From Coriolopsis trogii (Eukaryota > Basidiomycota > Agaricomycetes > Polyporales > Polyporaceae), in contig JAHYIO010000033.1 of the NCBI GenBank assembly GCA_020543525.1, positions 1,984,001 to 2,048,000 on the forward strand: a DNA stretch of 64,000 bases, read 5' to 3'. The translations under genes and the position numbers were made by a program. The notes beneath the pieces were generated by a model, which saw only the letters and a program-made list of their open reading frames with translations, did not search any database and had not been told where the DNA came from. Positions 1 through 12,346 of this stretch are shown piece after piece; within the stretch, counting starts at the first letter, position 1; each line of letters begins with the position of its first letter.

Positions 1-1045
1 CATCCAGTTTGCCCGAGGCCCACCGCTGAGTTCCTGACCCTCTCATCAAGGATTGCCGCACCCCCGCGCTTGTTATGATTTATCCACACGTAAAGAGGGG
101 TTAAACCCCCATGATACTCCACAGACCTTGAGATCGTTACCTGACAAGATCTGCGATTTGATGTCTTGTTTGTACCCGTCGAGCCCGTCCCGGGTGTTGT
201 TGTGTAGGCGCTTCAGTGCGTTGTTCTTTCGCTGTTGTTGTACTAATTGTTCGATTACGCGCTTCGTGAAGGATTCGTTCGTTCGTTCGTTCGTTCTAAC
301 ATAGTGTACAATACTTGATCCCCCTCGTACCCACTTACACAAATGATGGCGTTGTGCTCTGTAAGGACTTATTGCTGTATGCCGTATAGAGTAAAGTCGT
401 CCCATCCATATTTTGGTGATTGCTTGGCAGCATTTGACGCGGTGTGTACCTCCGAATTGTCGGGACTTGGAAACGCATTCCCTGATGCCATTTGCTCTGG
501 GGTGCACGCGCGCAACCAACATGCACTTGCCAATGCCGATACAGGCCCTGGAGAGTGATCCAGCAATCATCGGGTCGGTCGGCATATACACGATGCACAA
601 CACGATGCACGGACGGCAAGACTTCCAGCCTTGCACAGACTTCGAAAGGCTATAAAATGAGGGCAAGAAGATAGTCTGCTGAGGAACCCAGCTGAGCGTG
701 TCCTGGGCCAGTGTTCTCGATGCTGTACAGTTCACCACGAAGATTGTCATGCGTTTCTCGCGCCACTGGTATGGTGCTGCGCTCAGTGCTCCGCAGGGAC
801 TGTGCACCTGGACATTCTGGCAACGTTCGCGATATGTGTGGAAGTCAGACTCGGTGCTCGTGGTATGAAGGAGGTGGATTGGGTAAGGAACAGATTGTAA
901 GACAAGCCGTTGCTCGGCGCATCCATCCTGCCGCCTGCCTTGGGCAGTGCGGCAACAGTAGGTCACGTGTGCGGCCACACTATTATTATAAGCGGCCTTC
1001 GTCCTTCGCTGTCTCCCTCCTCTACGATCTCACTCTACAACCCTC
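1..1045. other. Intergenic DNA, no supported gene
   Basis: No convincing coding region is visible in either strand. A 301-codon open frame on the minus strand (73-978) has arbitrary composition, no recognisable domain and no sensible gene structure, so it is left out. A short tandem run of TTCG (five units, about 274-296) and a TATAAAA string near 651 are present. The last stretch before 1046 is pyrimidine-rich and presumably contains the promoter and leader of the CYSTM gene. Confidence 0.5.
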
Positions 1046-1526
1046 ATGTCGGCTCAGGACTACTACGGCGGTGGCCAGCAGCAGCAGTACTATCCTCCCC
1101 AAGGTGTGTTTTGTCTGCGTTTCTATTTGGCGAGTCCCCAGCGGATTTACGTTATTGCGAAAGGTCCTCCCCCGGGCCAGGGTGGCTACTACCCCCAGCA
1201 ACCACAAGCTGCCTACGGCGGTTACCCCCAAGGTCAGCCAGGATATGGTCAACCCTATCAGCCACAGCCTCCTCCTCAAACTGTCTACGTGTACGTTGCG
1301 CTTGCTGAGTTATAAAGGTGATACGACTCACGGTTCGTGTCTTTTCCGCTCAGCCAACAACAGGACAAGGGCGGAGGAGGCGGTTGCATGGCCTGTCTAG
1401 CAGGAATGTGCTTGTGCTGCTGCGCTGAAGGTGCGTCCCTCTCTCGTTCTCGCCGTAGCGGAGGTTATTGGGGCTGACGGAAGTGGCGTTGGCGCCGTAG
1501 AACTATGCTGCGACTGTCTCTTCTAA
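1046..1526 (+). CDS. CYSTM-type cysteine-rich small membrane-associated protein
   Basis: Four exons (1046-1103, 1164-1290, 1354-1430, 1501-1526) give a 95-residue protein. The N-terminal two thirds is rich in Gly, Pro, Gln and Tyr, starting MSAQDYYGGG. The C-terminus is a Gly run followed by a dense cysteine block reading CMACLAGMCLCCCAEELCCD and ending in LF. This is the layout of the CYSTM (cysteine-rich transmembrane module) family of short tail-anchored stress-associated proteins of fungi and plants. In that family the cysteine-rich tail sits in or on a membrane and is probably palmitoylated. All splice sites used are GT-AG and the reading phase closes exactly. An in-frame alternative is retention of part of intron 1. 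A direct stress role is family knowledge, not visible here. Confidence 0.85.
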
Positions 1527-2016
1527 ACACTGCTCGCACGATGAGCTTCCTGCCGGTTCAGGCTGCGCTCTCCTACTCTGGAGACCTTCCGTTGTCTTTC
1601 TTACTGTGTTTCTGGCATGTATATTAGGACCCTATTCCACACCTAGCTACATGTGCACGACCCTTGGATTTTATGGTATCATTTCACGAAGTATGGCGTT
1701 TATGAAATTTGAGCTGAATGACGACAGTCGAGCGTGCCGTATGTCGATATGAAGGGACGACTTGAACCTGGGTGACGGAGAACGACTCGAGCTGGCACTC
1801 GCGCGCGGCGTTACGGGCGGCGGCGGCGGCGACCGAGAGAGCTCTCGGCCGTGGGCCGGGCCGTGGCCGGGGGAGGGAGTAAATGGGAGGCTGTGATTTG
1901 TCGGGAGCACATCCGGGTTCTCCCGCTTGCAGGCCAGTGTGGCCGTTCTGGCGCCCGTTGGCCCTGCTCTCTCGAATATCCGCGTCGACGACGACCGACT
2001 TGTGCTCATCTCCAAA
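1527..2016. other. Intergenic DNA between the CYSTM gene and cytochrome c1
   Basis: This is a 490-bp gap between two genes on the same strand. It holds a (GGC)5 run near 1816-1831, followed by a short perfect inverted repeat (7-bp arms, 2-bp loop) at 1833-1848. The open frames on both strands are short and of arbitrary composition. It should contain the 3' untranslated region of the CYSTM gene and the CYT1 promoter. Confidence 0.4.
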
Positions 2017-3350
2017 ATGCTTGCCAGGCTCCCTGCGGGTGCCCTGAGGAACGTCGCCGGCCTCTCAGGGGCTCGCTCGACCTCTCTCAACGCCGCACGC
2101 AACCTTCCGGTGCATATATTCACCCCTCTGCCCTCGCTGACGCGCTAACAAGTCCAACAGCGTGTCCGTTTCGCCTCAACCTCTTCCTCTTCTTCCTCTG
2201 CGTTCGAGGTATGTTAACGTTGTTCCGTATCTCGCGACTCGTTGTTGACAAACACATCGGGTGTGCAGTCTTTTGTGAACTCTCGCGCAACCTTGGCCTC
2301 CGCGACCCTGTTGACTGTTGGCTCCGTCGCATGGTACGCGAATCTCTATGGCACTCTCCCCTTCATTGGCGAGGTCCACGCCAACTCTCCCGCCGAAGAG
2401 GGTCTCCATCCTCCCCACTACCCCTGGCCCCACGCAGGTCTGCTTGACACCTTTGACCACGCAAGGTAACTATCATTCTCATTCGTCTCGTCATACCCCA
2501 AACACCCGTGGCTCATGCTCTCTGGCAGCATTCGGAGAGGATACCAGGTCTACCGTGAGGTTTGCGCCGCCTGCCACTCACTGGACCGCATTGCCTGGCG
2601 CAATCTTGTCGGTGTGTCGCATACCGTCGACGAGGTCAAGGCTATGGCCGAGGAGGTCGAGTATGAGGATGGGCCTAACGACCAGGGTGAGATGTTCATG
2701 CGCCCTGGCAAGCTTTCCGACTACATGCCCCCGCCCTATCCCAACGAGGAGGCCGCCCGTGCCAGCAACCAGGGTGCCCTCCCTCCCGACCTGAGTCTCA
2801 TTGTCAAGGCGCGTCACGGTGGTGCAGTACGTCTCTCGCGTCCCTCATCCTGTCGTATGGAACCTGACGCTGTCGCCGGCGTAGGATTACATCTTCTCGC
2901 TCCTCACTGGTTACAGGGAGCCCCCTGCTGGCTTCGAGATCCGTGAAGGCATGAACTACAACCCCTACTTCCCGGGTAACGCCATCTCTATGGCACGTGT
3001 TCTTTTCGATGGCTTGGTTGAGTATGATGATGGTGAGTGAGAGAAGCTGCTCTCCGCATGCAAATAGTAAGCCTGGTTTTTAGGCACCCCCGCTACCACA
3101 AGCCAGATGGCCAAGGACGTCGTCACGTTCCTTAACTGGGCTGCCGAACCCGAGCATGACGAGCGCAAGAAGGCCGGTCTGAAAGCAGTCATCCTCTTCT
3201 CTGCTTTGACCGCCATCACTATCTACGTCAAACGCTTCAAGTGGTCAGTGATCAAGTCGAGGAAGATCTGTGAGTATACTGTCGTGCTTCGTACTCCGCG
3301 CAATAACTAACACATACCTAGTGTACAACCCTCCTGTGGACAAGCACTGA
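2017..3350 (+). CDS. CYT1: Cytochrome c1, heme protein of respiratory complex III
   Basis: Seven exons (2017-2109, 2161-2208, 2269-2465, 2529-2826, 2885-3032, 3084-3269, 3322-3350) join in phase to 332 residues, close to the 309 of the yeast protein. The first 60 or so residues are Arg/Ser/Ala-rich and fit a mitochondrial presequence; a hydrophobic stretch ([12 protein letters not shown]) follows, like the sorting signal of the bipartite leader. The heme-binding CAACH motif is in exon 4. The axial methionine lies in the AISMARVLF stretch of exon 5. One C-terminal transmembrane helix ([15 protein letters not shown]) is followed by a basic tail ending in VDKH. In complex III it carries electrons from the Rieske protein to cytochrome c, facing the intermembrane space. 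The start was chosen as the methionine that begins the presequence. Confidence 0.95.
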
Positions 3351-3745
3351 AAATCCCTAGAGTAGAGTGCTGGAACATGCCTGGCGGTCGTAGGGATGTC
3401 CATGTGCGTAGTTGAGATTCAATCGGACCGTTCATTCCGTACAATTTGTGTGTCGCACGCCTGCCCTGCATGGTTATTCCGTAGTTCAGTAATGCGAATT
3501 AATGGATATGAGCTTGCGGCCAACAAACCCGGAGGACTTGATATGCTGGATGCGGTTAGTTGTCATAATAAATGGAAACCAAATTCTCACGAGATCACCG
3601 AATGTGGCCGTCTGCGTCTCGGTGTCTGGCTTGACAACTCCCCCGACTTCCTCGACCCTACGTTGGGCCGCTGCTCCTTGTTTAACAACTGGTTGTTGTC
3701 TAACATCTATCGTCTCTCTAGAGCCTCAGATAACGCTTGATCGCA
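3351..3745. other. Intergenic DNA between CYT1 and the THP3-like gene
   Basis: This 395-bp gap separates two plus-strand genes. It should hold the CYT1 3' end and the promoter of the next gene. I see no coding signal, repeat or recognisable binding site in it. Confidence 0.4.
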
Positions 3746-5729
3746 ATGTCGTCCGAAAGCTGGCCACCACAGCTCAAGTATGGCACGTTCACCTGGTTCG
3801 CAAGTGGCTTGCTCATAGGCCTTTAGAGAATGGGTCGCCAAGTGTCTGGGACAGATGACAGACTCTAACCGCGCAGAGGCACAAGCAGAGTTAAAACAGG
3901 TGATTGCTGATTCTTTCGCGGCAAAGACTCTATGGACCACGGATTGGGCTGGTGTGCAATTGAAAAGGTGTGTGCCCTTTTTTCCTCCTTCCTTACAGAT
4001 TACGACTGAAGGATCATTTGGAGCCTATTGCCCAAGCCTTCCCCAAGTCTCATTACCACGAGTTCGTTGAAGCGCAAACTGTGAGTATGCCTTGTATTGT
4101 CCGCCGGTACTCCGTGTGGCTTACATGGGACTCGCAGACATGATACAACCCAGGCAAGCAATAAGAAGACGAAGAAGGCCACGGCCAAAACATCGGCATC
4201 TAACGCAATGGATGCGAATGAAATCGCTGCTCTGAATCGCAGGGCGGCAAGGTTTCAGCGGGAGCATGAGATCGAACGGCAGAAAAACTGGCGGCAATAT
4301 AACAACCATAGTTCCTCTTCATCCTACGGCGCACACGCTAACTCGCATCTATTCAAATCTCGTTCGGGCACACCTGCTGCGTACGATGTAGACGACCCTG
4401 AGGCGAATCCTGTCCGTCATCCCGTCCTGAACGCTCCATGTGCCTTCCTGTGAACGCTGACGGGAATCGCGCAGAACGTGCCGAACTGGGACCGGTATAC
4501 TATTGTCGGGACGTCACAAGAGATATTCAAAGAATACCTGCGTTTGACTTCGGTGAGCCACCGTCTCGGGCACTGTGCGTCTTGACGGTGTGGCTGACCT
4601 ACTACCGCGTAATGACAGGAACCTAAACCGGAGCAGATACGGCCGTACCACGTCCTTCAAGAGACCTTGAATCAGCTCAAGAAGAAGTGGCGGGAGAAGG
4701 TGACATACAATTGGATATGCAGCCAATTCAAGAGTTTACGGCAAGATCTTACCGTGCGCCTCTCGAGTCTTCTTGCGTCGACCCTGTTGACAGCAGCGTT
4801 CGCACTTTATTGTGTTGCTACAGGTACAGCGCATCAAGAATGAGTTCACTGTGACGGTTTACGAGATCCATGCCCGGATGGCGCTTGAAGTGGTACGTGC
4901 GCCTTGGTCCCTACATCTAGTGGTGCTAATTTCATGACGATTTTATGGACCTGGATTTCAGGGTGATATGGTCGAATACAATCAGTGCCAGGCTATGCTA
5001 CGAAACCTCTACGAGCTTGGCATCCCTGGAAAGGTGGAAGAATTTACAGCATATCGGATATTGATGCTCCTCCATGGACGCAATCGAAGTGGTGAGGCTT
5101 TTTATTGCCTCTGTATTCTCACAACTGCTGGTTGCTGATTGTCGCGGCTCGCATACAATCTAGACTTGAATCTATACGTAGGTCAGCTAACGGAACGACA
5201 GAAAACCGATCCTGCCGTGCGACATGCTCTCAGCGTCCAGCGCGCGGTGGCGATGGGAAACTACCATGCTCTCTTTGACCTGTATCTGAATGCTCCCAAC
5301 ATGGGTGCCTACATCATGGACCATTTCATAGATAGAGAGAGGATACGCGCTCTCATGGTCATGACAAAAGCGTGAGTACCACCCCATGTCATTCCGCTCG
5401 TTTGCCTCATACGCGAGCCTTCCATTCCTCCTTGTGTCCCCGTTTTTCCTCCGTTCTCGTCGCAGTTTCTGTGACCGAGATGCTGACCTTTGATGTCTTG
5501 TGCTGCTGGCAGATACCGGACATTACAGCTTTCCTTCATCCAGAACGAGCTCGCGTTCGATACTCTCGAGGGGACGCGAGAATTTCTCAACGAACACCGA
5601 GCAGGCTTCTTCCAGAATCCGAACGCCCCCGACGCCGATAAGGTGCTCGACTGCAAGCCTGCCGGCGCACCACTCGCTTCGATATTCGAGGAGAAGTACC
5701 GGAAAGTGCAGATCAAGGGAGCTGTGTAA
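3746..5729 (+). CDS. THP3: SAC3/GANP-domain protein, Thp3/LENG8 type
   Basis: About eleven short exons encode roughly 450 residues. Exon 1 is tiny (MSSESWPPQL) and is joined through the intron that ends just before the second exon's EWVAKCLGQMTDSN. A low-complexity Lys/Ser region in the middle precedes the SAC3/GANP/Nin1/eIF3 domain, marked by NVPNWDRYTIVGTSQEIFKE, RPYHVLQETLNQLKKKW, YNWICSQFKSLRQDLTVQRI and YEIHARMALE. The C-terminal part (YNQCQAMLRNLYELG, GNYHALFDLYL, FIDRERIRALMVMTKAY) is the usual helical PCI-like continuation. In yeast Thp3 works with Csn12 in a nuclear complex linking transcription elongation with mRNA processing; LENG8 is the animal relative. The function is transferred from those families. 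Nothing in the sequence looks damaged. Confidence 0.88.
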
Positions 5730-5917
5730 CTTATCGACTTTTTCCGCTCGCATATTCGAGTTATTCTCTTGGGTCCGCCCGTTAATGATGGCCATCTCTT
5801 ACGATAGAACCTCATGTATACTGTCCATTCCATGGTGTATTATAAGAACACCTGGGGTGATTTGTCAATCAGCACGCAAACCGACATAACCTGTGTTTAC
5901 GCCGCGCGTCCTAGACA

Positions 5918-7317
5918 TTAGTCACGCATGCGCGCGGGAATAAATCGGCGCAGAACCACATCCCTAACGGAGTAGTGGGCGAGACATGCTGGCGACGAGA
6001 GGAGATTCGGTGATACTCGTGAGCGTGCAGGAATGGTCACGTAGCTCAGAACCAAAGTCTGTAAAAGACTCGATGAGCAAGCGATTTCATGAACGAAAAT
6101 GACAGACAAACCTTTTGCACTTGTGCATTGACACGATTCACTGTACTAAGCCAGGACCAGGAGAACGTATTCGCGTTCGGTAGGTTGAAGGGGGACGATT
6201 CCTGGTCTGTCGGGTCTTCATATACGGGAATCACCACCACGGCGAATCTGTGTATCCTTGAATACCTTCGGGCTCAAGCTTGAACGCGCAGCTACGTACT
6301 CTGCATGGTGGAAGACAGGGCCACGCTTGTACAGCAAGAGGTCGACGCAGAACTTGATACCGCCTTTGACGACCCAGCCGAGCGAGCGATAATAGTGGTA
6401 AGCCGCGTAGTTGACGAGGAAAGGATTGTCAAAGCGATCGCTGTAGATGGGCAAGCCAGGTGGTACGCAGTGGACTTCCTGGAAAGCCTGCCAGACTTGT
6501 TTTAGACTCATGGGCTCGTTCTATCAAGTCAACAATGTGTATTAGACCCGAGTAGTACATGTACACAACGATAGCCAACACTACCGTATGGTGATCTAGT
6601 ACAGTGAGACAGTCCAGAGTCCACATGAGGAAGAATGCTTCTTGGAGAGTCAGTTGGAGGTGTTCGAGGTTCTCAAGCGGTTCGACCTCTTCGTCCCCTT
6701 CGAGTTTATCTTCGTCCGCTGGCTGCTCTTCGGGCAGCGATGATACTTCGGACGACTGGTGTGGTTTCCATGTCGCGCCGGAGGGAATGTAGGCCGGGGC
6801 GGCTTGACGACCTTCAGCGAACGCGGCCTCGGCCTCTGCGGCTGCTTTTGCGATGGCGGCAGCGCGATCCAGCTTGAATTGCTTTCGCTCCGCCCTGCGT
6901 TTCTCCCGAATCTCCTCGGAGGTCATGTCTGGTAGCTAGATGACGACACAGTCTCAAGAAAGAGGATCCCAGTCACGCACATTTGCCAGCAGCCTTCCTC
7001 GCGTTGATTTGCCTCGCGAGCCAGGACGGCTCACTCCGAGAGAGGTCGCCTTTGCCGAAGAAGCCTCTCCTCCAGAGGATCATGGAGTCCTTCTCGTTTG
7101 TTATCCATACAGAACGCGTCGCTGGATCGAAGATGCCTTCGCAATGCGGATTCTCTAGACGATGCCCGGCGCCGAAAAGACCGAGGACATACCCGACCTT
7201 GCTGGTGTCAGGCGCGAAGATGAGCGGGAGGGGATGAGCGTAGATTCGATTGTTTTCGGCGCGACGGGCACCACTCTTTTGAGAGCCGTGGGTGCGGCTT
7301 GGGGCGATCATAGACAT
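5918..7317 (-). CDS. SEN2: tRNA-splicing endonuclease catalytic subunit SEN2
   Basis: Five exons on the minus strand give about 390 residues. The N-terminal part has the SEN2 signature [16 protein letters not shown] charged alanine-rich helix (about residues 113-160) follows, then the nuclease fold: [18 protein letters not shown], then [20 protein letters not shown]. The catalytic triad is intact: Tyr in LLLYKRGP, His in FHHAE and Lys in VNAQVQK. SEN2 cleaves the 5' splice site of intron-containing pre-tRNAs as part of the four-subunit Sen complex. The junction between exons 1 and 2 fits best with an acceptor just before ACATGACCTCC. The start at 7317 (MSMIAPSR) is chosen because upstream codons in frame show no conserved character. 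It is divergent from the dynein gene, with only 195 bp between the start codons. Confidence 0.9.
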
Positions 7318-7512
7318 GGGAGCTTGAAGCACAGTGTAAGGAGGTTGGAGGGTGAGCCTGCAAGGAGTCAGAGTCAGGCACAAGGCGCGTCGCGACCTTT
7401 TCGGGCGACGCGACGCGCCTCAGATCCAGAGAGCGCCTCTGTTCTCCATACATACACCCATCTACTCACCGTCGTCTTTGACTTGCTGCTTACGGCTGAC
7501 GACTTGACACCG

Positions 7513-10006
7513 ATGAACATGTCTGAGAAGAGACGGGCAGAGATTGAAGCAAAACGGGCAAAGCTCGCGGAACTGCGCAAGGCGAGAGCAGACCGGCAGA
7601 AGGCAGAGGCAGAGCGGAGGACGTCCGACGTGTGCACCTTCCGCACCCACTTTCTATCTGCGCCGGCTGATGTCGTGTTATTTCCCTTAGCAGATCAGCA
7701 GTCCAGCGCGACAACAGGTCGATGACCTCGTCAATGTGTTGATCGGTTCTAGTAGCAGCCGCGTTGACAGTCTCGCGGACACGCCCATCTCTTCCACACC
7801 GGGGACGCCTGCGCTCGGTCAACCAATATCCCTCCCTGGTCCCTCCTCCATTCTATCGGGACGTCTGAGCAGGCAGAGCGACGGTGCTTCGGACAGATAC
7901 AGTCTTGGAACGACTCTCATACAGTCCCAGAATGGAGCCACAGAGAATGTCATTGATCGGTACGTCCCTCTCGGTGTCCTGTATGCCTCCCAGCTGAGGC
8001 AGTGCGGCGTATTTAAGTGAATTGACTGCGCGCGTCCTTCCGGACCTGATCGACATTGAACAAGAATTATTTGAGTTGCCACAGAAGGTTCGTTTGCTCG
8101 ATCAGTGAGTGACTGCGACCGCTCAGCGGGACTTGCTGCAGGAGCGCGTCGTGTACAACAAGGAGATTCAGACAATGGCCGTCGAGACCGAGTCGGAGGA
8201 AGCAGAAGAGGAAGATATGCGGGAGCGAGCGTTGCGCGAGCGCGAAGCAGCTGAGGCAGAACGGATAGCTCATGAGCAGGCACTGGAGGAGGAAAGCGCG
8301 AAGTTGGACGAAGAGATCGCTCAAGAGATCAGAGGTTCGTCCGCACGAAAGTTGCAGTATCTTTCATTTGCGTGATTGACATTGGACCAGAAATGACGGA
8401 GGAAGAAAAGCTCAGTGTATTCTCTGCTCCTGAATTCCTGGACTTTGTCGAGCAGTCAAGCAAGATCATACAACGCGCACTGAACGACAACTACGACTAT
8501 ATCCGCGACTATACCATCGGCACAGAGAGTGGAACGTACGTTGGATAAGAAGCGAAACATGATCGAATGTTGACATAGACGCACTCTAGTGAAGCCTCGG
8601 AAGGGAGGGTCAAGTGCGTCTGCTCATTTTACGACGAACGTTACGGCAAGAACCGTTCGATAACGGACATCGACTGGTCACCCAAGGTAAGCAGAACTGA
8701 AGCATCGCAGTCCTCTCTTCTGACATAGTAATAGTATCCAGAGCTTAGTTGTGCTTCGTACAACAAGAATCCGGCTGCTTTGAATGAGCCTGATGGCATC
8801 GTCGCCGTATGGAACCTGCATCTGCTCGAGCGACCGGAGTTTGTTTTCCACTCTCAGGTATGATGTGCTCCGACTCGGAACATGCTCCGCTTCCTGATGT
8901 GTCGCAGTCAGACGTTCTCTCCGTGACATTTTCGCCATTCCACTCGAATCTCATCTTCGGTGGTACTTACTCGGGTCAAATCCTGCTATGGGACACACGA
9001 TCGAAGCATCTGCCCGTGTTGAAGACTCCGTTGTCTGCTGCGGGGCATACTCATCCGGTATACGCGATGCAGATGGTGGGAACGCAGAACGCGCACAATC
9101 TGATCACTAGCAGTACGGACGGGACAGTGTGCAGTTGGTTGGTCGATATGCTCGCGCAACCACAGGTGCGTCTTGACAGAGACACATTGAAGAGAGAGAC
9201 GCTGAGAGCGTATGAATGCAGGAAACGCTTGAGCTCGTGCACTCGGGTCACAACAAGACGAGTGAGGTGGCGATCACGGCATTGAATTTCCCGGACAACG
9301 AGACGACGACATTCTGGGTCGGTACGGAAGAAGGGAACGTGTACCAGGCGAACCGGTACGACCGCGCGGGTGCCAAGGCAGGTCTGAACCAGTACGACGT
9401 CTACAAGGGACACTCTGGACCCGTCATGGGACTGCATTTCCACCCGCTGTTGGGGCCGGTCGACTTTTCGGATCTATTCCTGTCGTGTTCTGTGGACTGG
9501 ACGGTGAAGCTGTGGCGGGCGAAGTCGTTGGCGAAGCCGTCGACGGTGATGAACCACATCGGGCCCCTGTATTCGTTCGACGAGGCGGACGACTATGTGT
9601 ACGACGTGAAGTGGCACCCAACACATCCAGCCGTGTTTGGCACGGTGGACGGGGCTGGCAAGTTCGACGTGTGGAATCTGAACCAGGACACGGAGGTGAG
9701 TGGAGCGTGAGAGGGACATGTGTCGCTGTGAGGCTGAGTCGTGTCTGCGCACAGGTGCCTGTTGTGTCCACGAGTGTGGGGTCTGGCAAAGCGTTGAACA
9801 AGTTGCGTTGGGAGCGGAAGGACGGACGGAGAGCGGCGCTAGGGGGGAGCGACGGAAGGCTCTATATTTACGACATCGGAGACATGGCGCTCCCCAGGGA
9901 GTCCGAGTGGACAGACATGCAGCGGACAGTCGCAGGCATCATTGGCGGCGGGACGCAGGCGAACGGGGTGACGGACGACTCTGCGCGCGTGGTGGCCGGG
10001 CGGTGA
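7513..10006 (+). CDS. Cytoplasmic dynein intermediate chain, WD40 protein
   Basis: About ten exons encode roughly 690 residues. The protein opens with a basic coiled coil ([20 protein letters not shown]), the p150-glued-binding region of dynein intermediate chains. A Ser-rich linker follows, then VVYNKEIQT, at the place of the LC8 light-chain site. A strongly acidic Glu-rich helix (about 8200-8330) and the conserved [20 protein letters not shown] come next. The C-terminal half is a WD40 propeller, with blades visible at [51 protein letters not shown] and [14 protein letters not shown]. The protein links the dynein heavy chain to light chains and dynactin for minus-end transport along hyphae. 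Two in-frame starts lie six bases apart (7513 and 7519); I use the first. Confidence 0.92.
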
Positions 10007-10347
10007 GGTGCACATGTGCGTGCGTAGGGTCGATTAGAATGTCGGCTGGTATTTCCGACGTGGATATCGATGTTGTATACCCAGATTGAACGAGGAGGGC
10101 TCTACATGCCGCTCGACTACCAATGGACGAGTGCTGGTTTGCATGCGTGCAAGACCGCCGTCGAGCTCGCCTGTGCGCGTGATCCGTCTGACTCGCTCTG
10201 TGGACGCTGTCGGGCCTCCGCTTGGCCTCCGCTTTCGTGATCGTCCTGGACGTGGTGGCACTCGACATACACACCGCTCTCCGACAGCATCCTCGCGATA
10301 GCATCGACAGAGTCTGAGCATAGGTGCTGAGTCAGGTGACGGATCAA
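10007..10347. other. Intergenic DNA upstream of AGX1
   Basis: This 341-bp gap lies between two plus-strand genes. Short open frames cross it in several phases but none has conserved character. It should hold the dynein-chain terminator and the AGX1 promoter; I see nothing else in it. Confidence 0.35.
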
Positions 10348-12346
10348 ATGCTCTCGACGGTCAGCGTTTCTGTCTCGCTCGCCCTCGCCCGTAGCCGCGC
10401 TCTCCGTCCCGTCCTGAGCCTCTCTTCCACCCTTCTCTCCCCCGGCCGTGTGTCCTTCCCCCTTCGCTCCCTCCCGTCGAGATCGACCCGCTCTGCTGCC
10501 ATGTCCACCTTCAAACAGGTCAGTTCCCGTGTTCTCCAGTCATCCCTCGCCTAACGCTCATCAACCTCCTCCAGGAACCGCACAAGTGAGTACCACTCAC
10601 GATTTCCTCTCAACTCCGCCTCACTCCCGATCTTCTCGCTGCTTCAAGGCTCCTCGTGTAAGTTTCTACACTTCACAAGGACGCGTTTTCCCATCTCATG
10701 CCCTCTCAGCATCCCCGGTCCCATCGAGGTCACCGATGAGGTACTGTACAAGCCACCCAGTTGCCGCTGCATCATCTCAATGCAGCACCCCAGGTCCTCT
10801 ACGCAAATGCCCATCCATCCATGTCCCACATCTCCCCGGACTTCATCCCGGTCTTTGGAGACTGCATACGCATGATCAAGGAGGTGCTCTTCACCCAGAG
10901 TGCTCAGCCCTTCATCATCGCTGGCTCTGGTACTCTCGGGTGGGATCAGGTATGTCCGCGTTCGTTTCGCCCACTTCTGTGTCTGCTGACTCCGGTCCGA
11001 CCGGGAGGTTGCCGCAAATCTGGTCGAACCGGGCGAGAACGCGCTTGTCTTGAACAGCGGTTACTTCGGCGACAGTTTCTCGGATTGGTAAGGCCCACTT
11101 TTATGTGCGCATATGTCCTGGTTCGATAAGCCGCATCGATAGTCTCCGCACTTACGGCGCGAACGTGGACGAGATCACCGCCCCCTTTGGTAGTGCCGTC
11201 GATCTCTCCGAACTCGAGGCTGCTCTGAAGAACAAGAAGTACAAGGTCGTTACCTTTACCCACGTCGATACCTCGACAGGTGCGCCTTTCGTGCGCTCGT
11301 TCCCCTGCATGTCCACTCACTCATTGTATACGTTGCAGGCGTGTTGTCCGACGCCAAGGGCATCGCTGCGACGGTCAAGAAGGTCTCTCCGGACACTTTG
11401 GTATGACGTCTTTCACACTTGGCGCGCGGCCTGTGTATTGAATCGCGCTATCTAGGTCATTGCCGATGCTGTGTGTTCGGTGGCTAGCGAAGAGATCCGT
11501 ATGGACGACTGGGGTTTGGACGTTGTCCTCACTGCCAGCCAGAAGGGTCTCAGCACCCCTCCAGGGCTGAGCATCCTCGTCGCGAGCCAAAAGGCCATCA
11601 AGGTAAGTCCAACGTGCATGCAGATCTTTCATGCATTCAATATTGTACAGGTCTTCGAGACGAGATCGAGCCCCGTAACCTCTTACTATGGCAGCTGGAA
11701 GAAGTACGTCTACCATTCACACCTGCATCGCAGTGGCGTTCATGCTGTCCATCAGGTGGTTGCCAATCATGAAGGCCTACGAGAGCGGCACGGCTGCATA
11801 CTTTGCCACGCCGCCAGTCAATCTGATCTATGCCTTCAACGCCTCGCTGAAGCAAATCACGAAGCAATCACCCTCCCTTGAGGAACGTTTCGCAAAGCAC
11901 AAGGAGGCAAGCAAGCGCATCAAGCAAGCTGCGGAGGAGCTTGGCTTCAAGCAGTTGCCTGTTTCCCCTTCGGTCGCCGCCAATGGCATGACGGCCCTTT
12001 GGTTCCCTGAGGGCTTGTCCGCACCGGATCTCCTCCCTCCATTGGCAAAGAAGGACGTCGTCGTTGCAGCTGGCTTGCACAAAGACTACAAGCGTGAGTG
12101 GCATGTGTCTGCATCTGATGCAAGGCAGTTTATAATGGACACCATTGGCAGTGAAATACTTCCGTATCGGGTACGTATATCGATCGGGTTCGCTATGAGC
12201 TTTACTGACCGGCTGCGTACCACTACTGTCACCCGAACAGGCACATGGGTGTCACTGCGATAGACGAGAAACGCGGAGATATAGAAAAGGTGATCGCCGC
12301 GCTGAAAGAAAGCCTGGCCGAGGCAAAGGCCAGCAAGAACGCGTAA
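10348..12346 (+). CDS. AGX1: Alanine:glyoxylate (serine:pyruvate) aminotransferase
   Basis: Many exons, two of them only about 10-20 bases long, encode about 440 residues of a fold-type I PLP enzyme. An Arg/Ser/Leu-rich leader of about 50 residues (MLSTVSVSVSLALARSRALR) looks like a mitochondrial presequence. A second in-frame Met (MSTFKQ, 10501) starts at the mature protein. Family landmarks are IPGPIEVTDEV, HPSMSHISPDFIPVF, AGSGTLGWDQ, the PLP lysine in LTASQKGLSTPPG, and the end motif FRIGHMGVTAI. The enzyme converts glyoxylate and alanine to glycine and pyruvate. The C-terminus (ASKNA) is not a canonical peroxisomal signal. If both starts are used, mitochondrial and cytosolic forms would result, but that is inference. 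Confidence 0.93.

Noticed and set aside
73..978. A 301-codon open frame on the minus strand
   Set aside because: Arbitrary composition with many Cys and Arg, no domain, no promoter-like upstream sequence. Long chance frames are common in GC-rich DNA.
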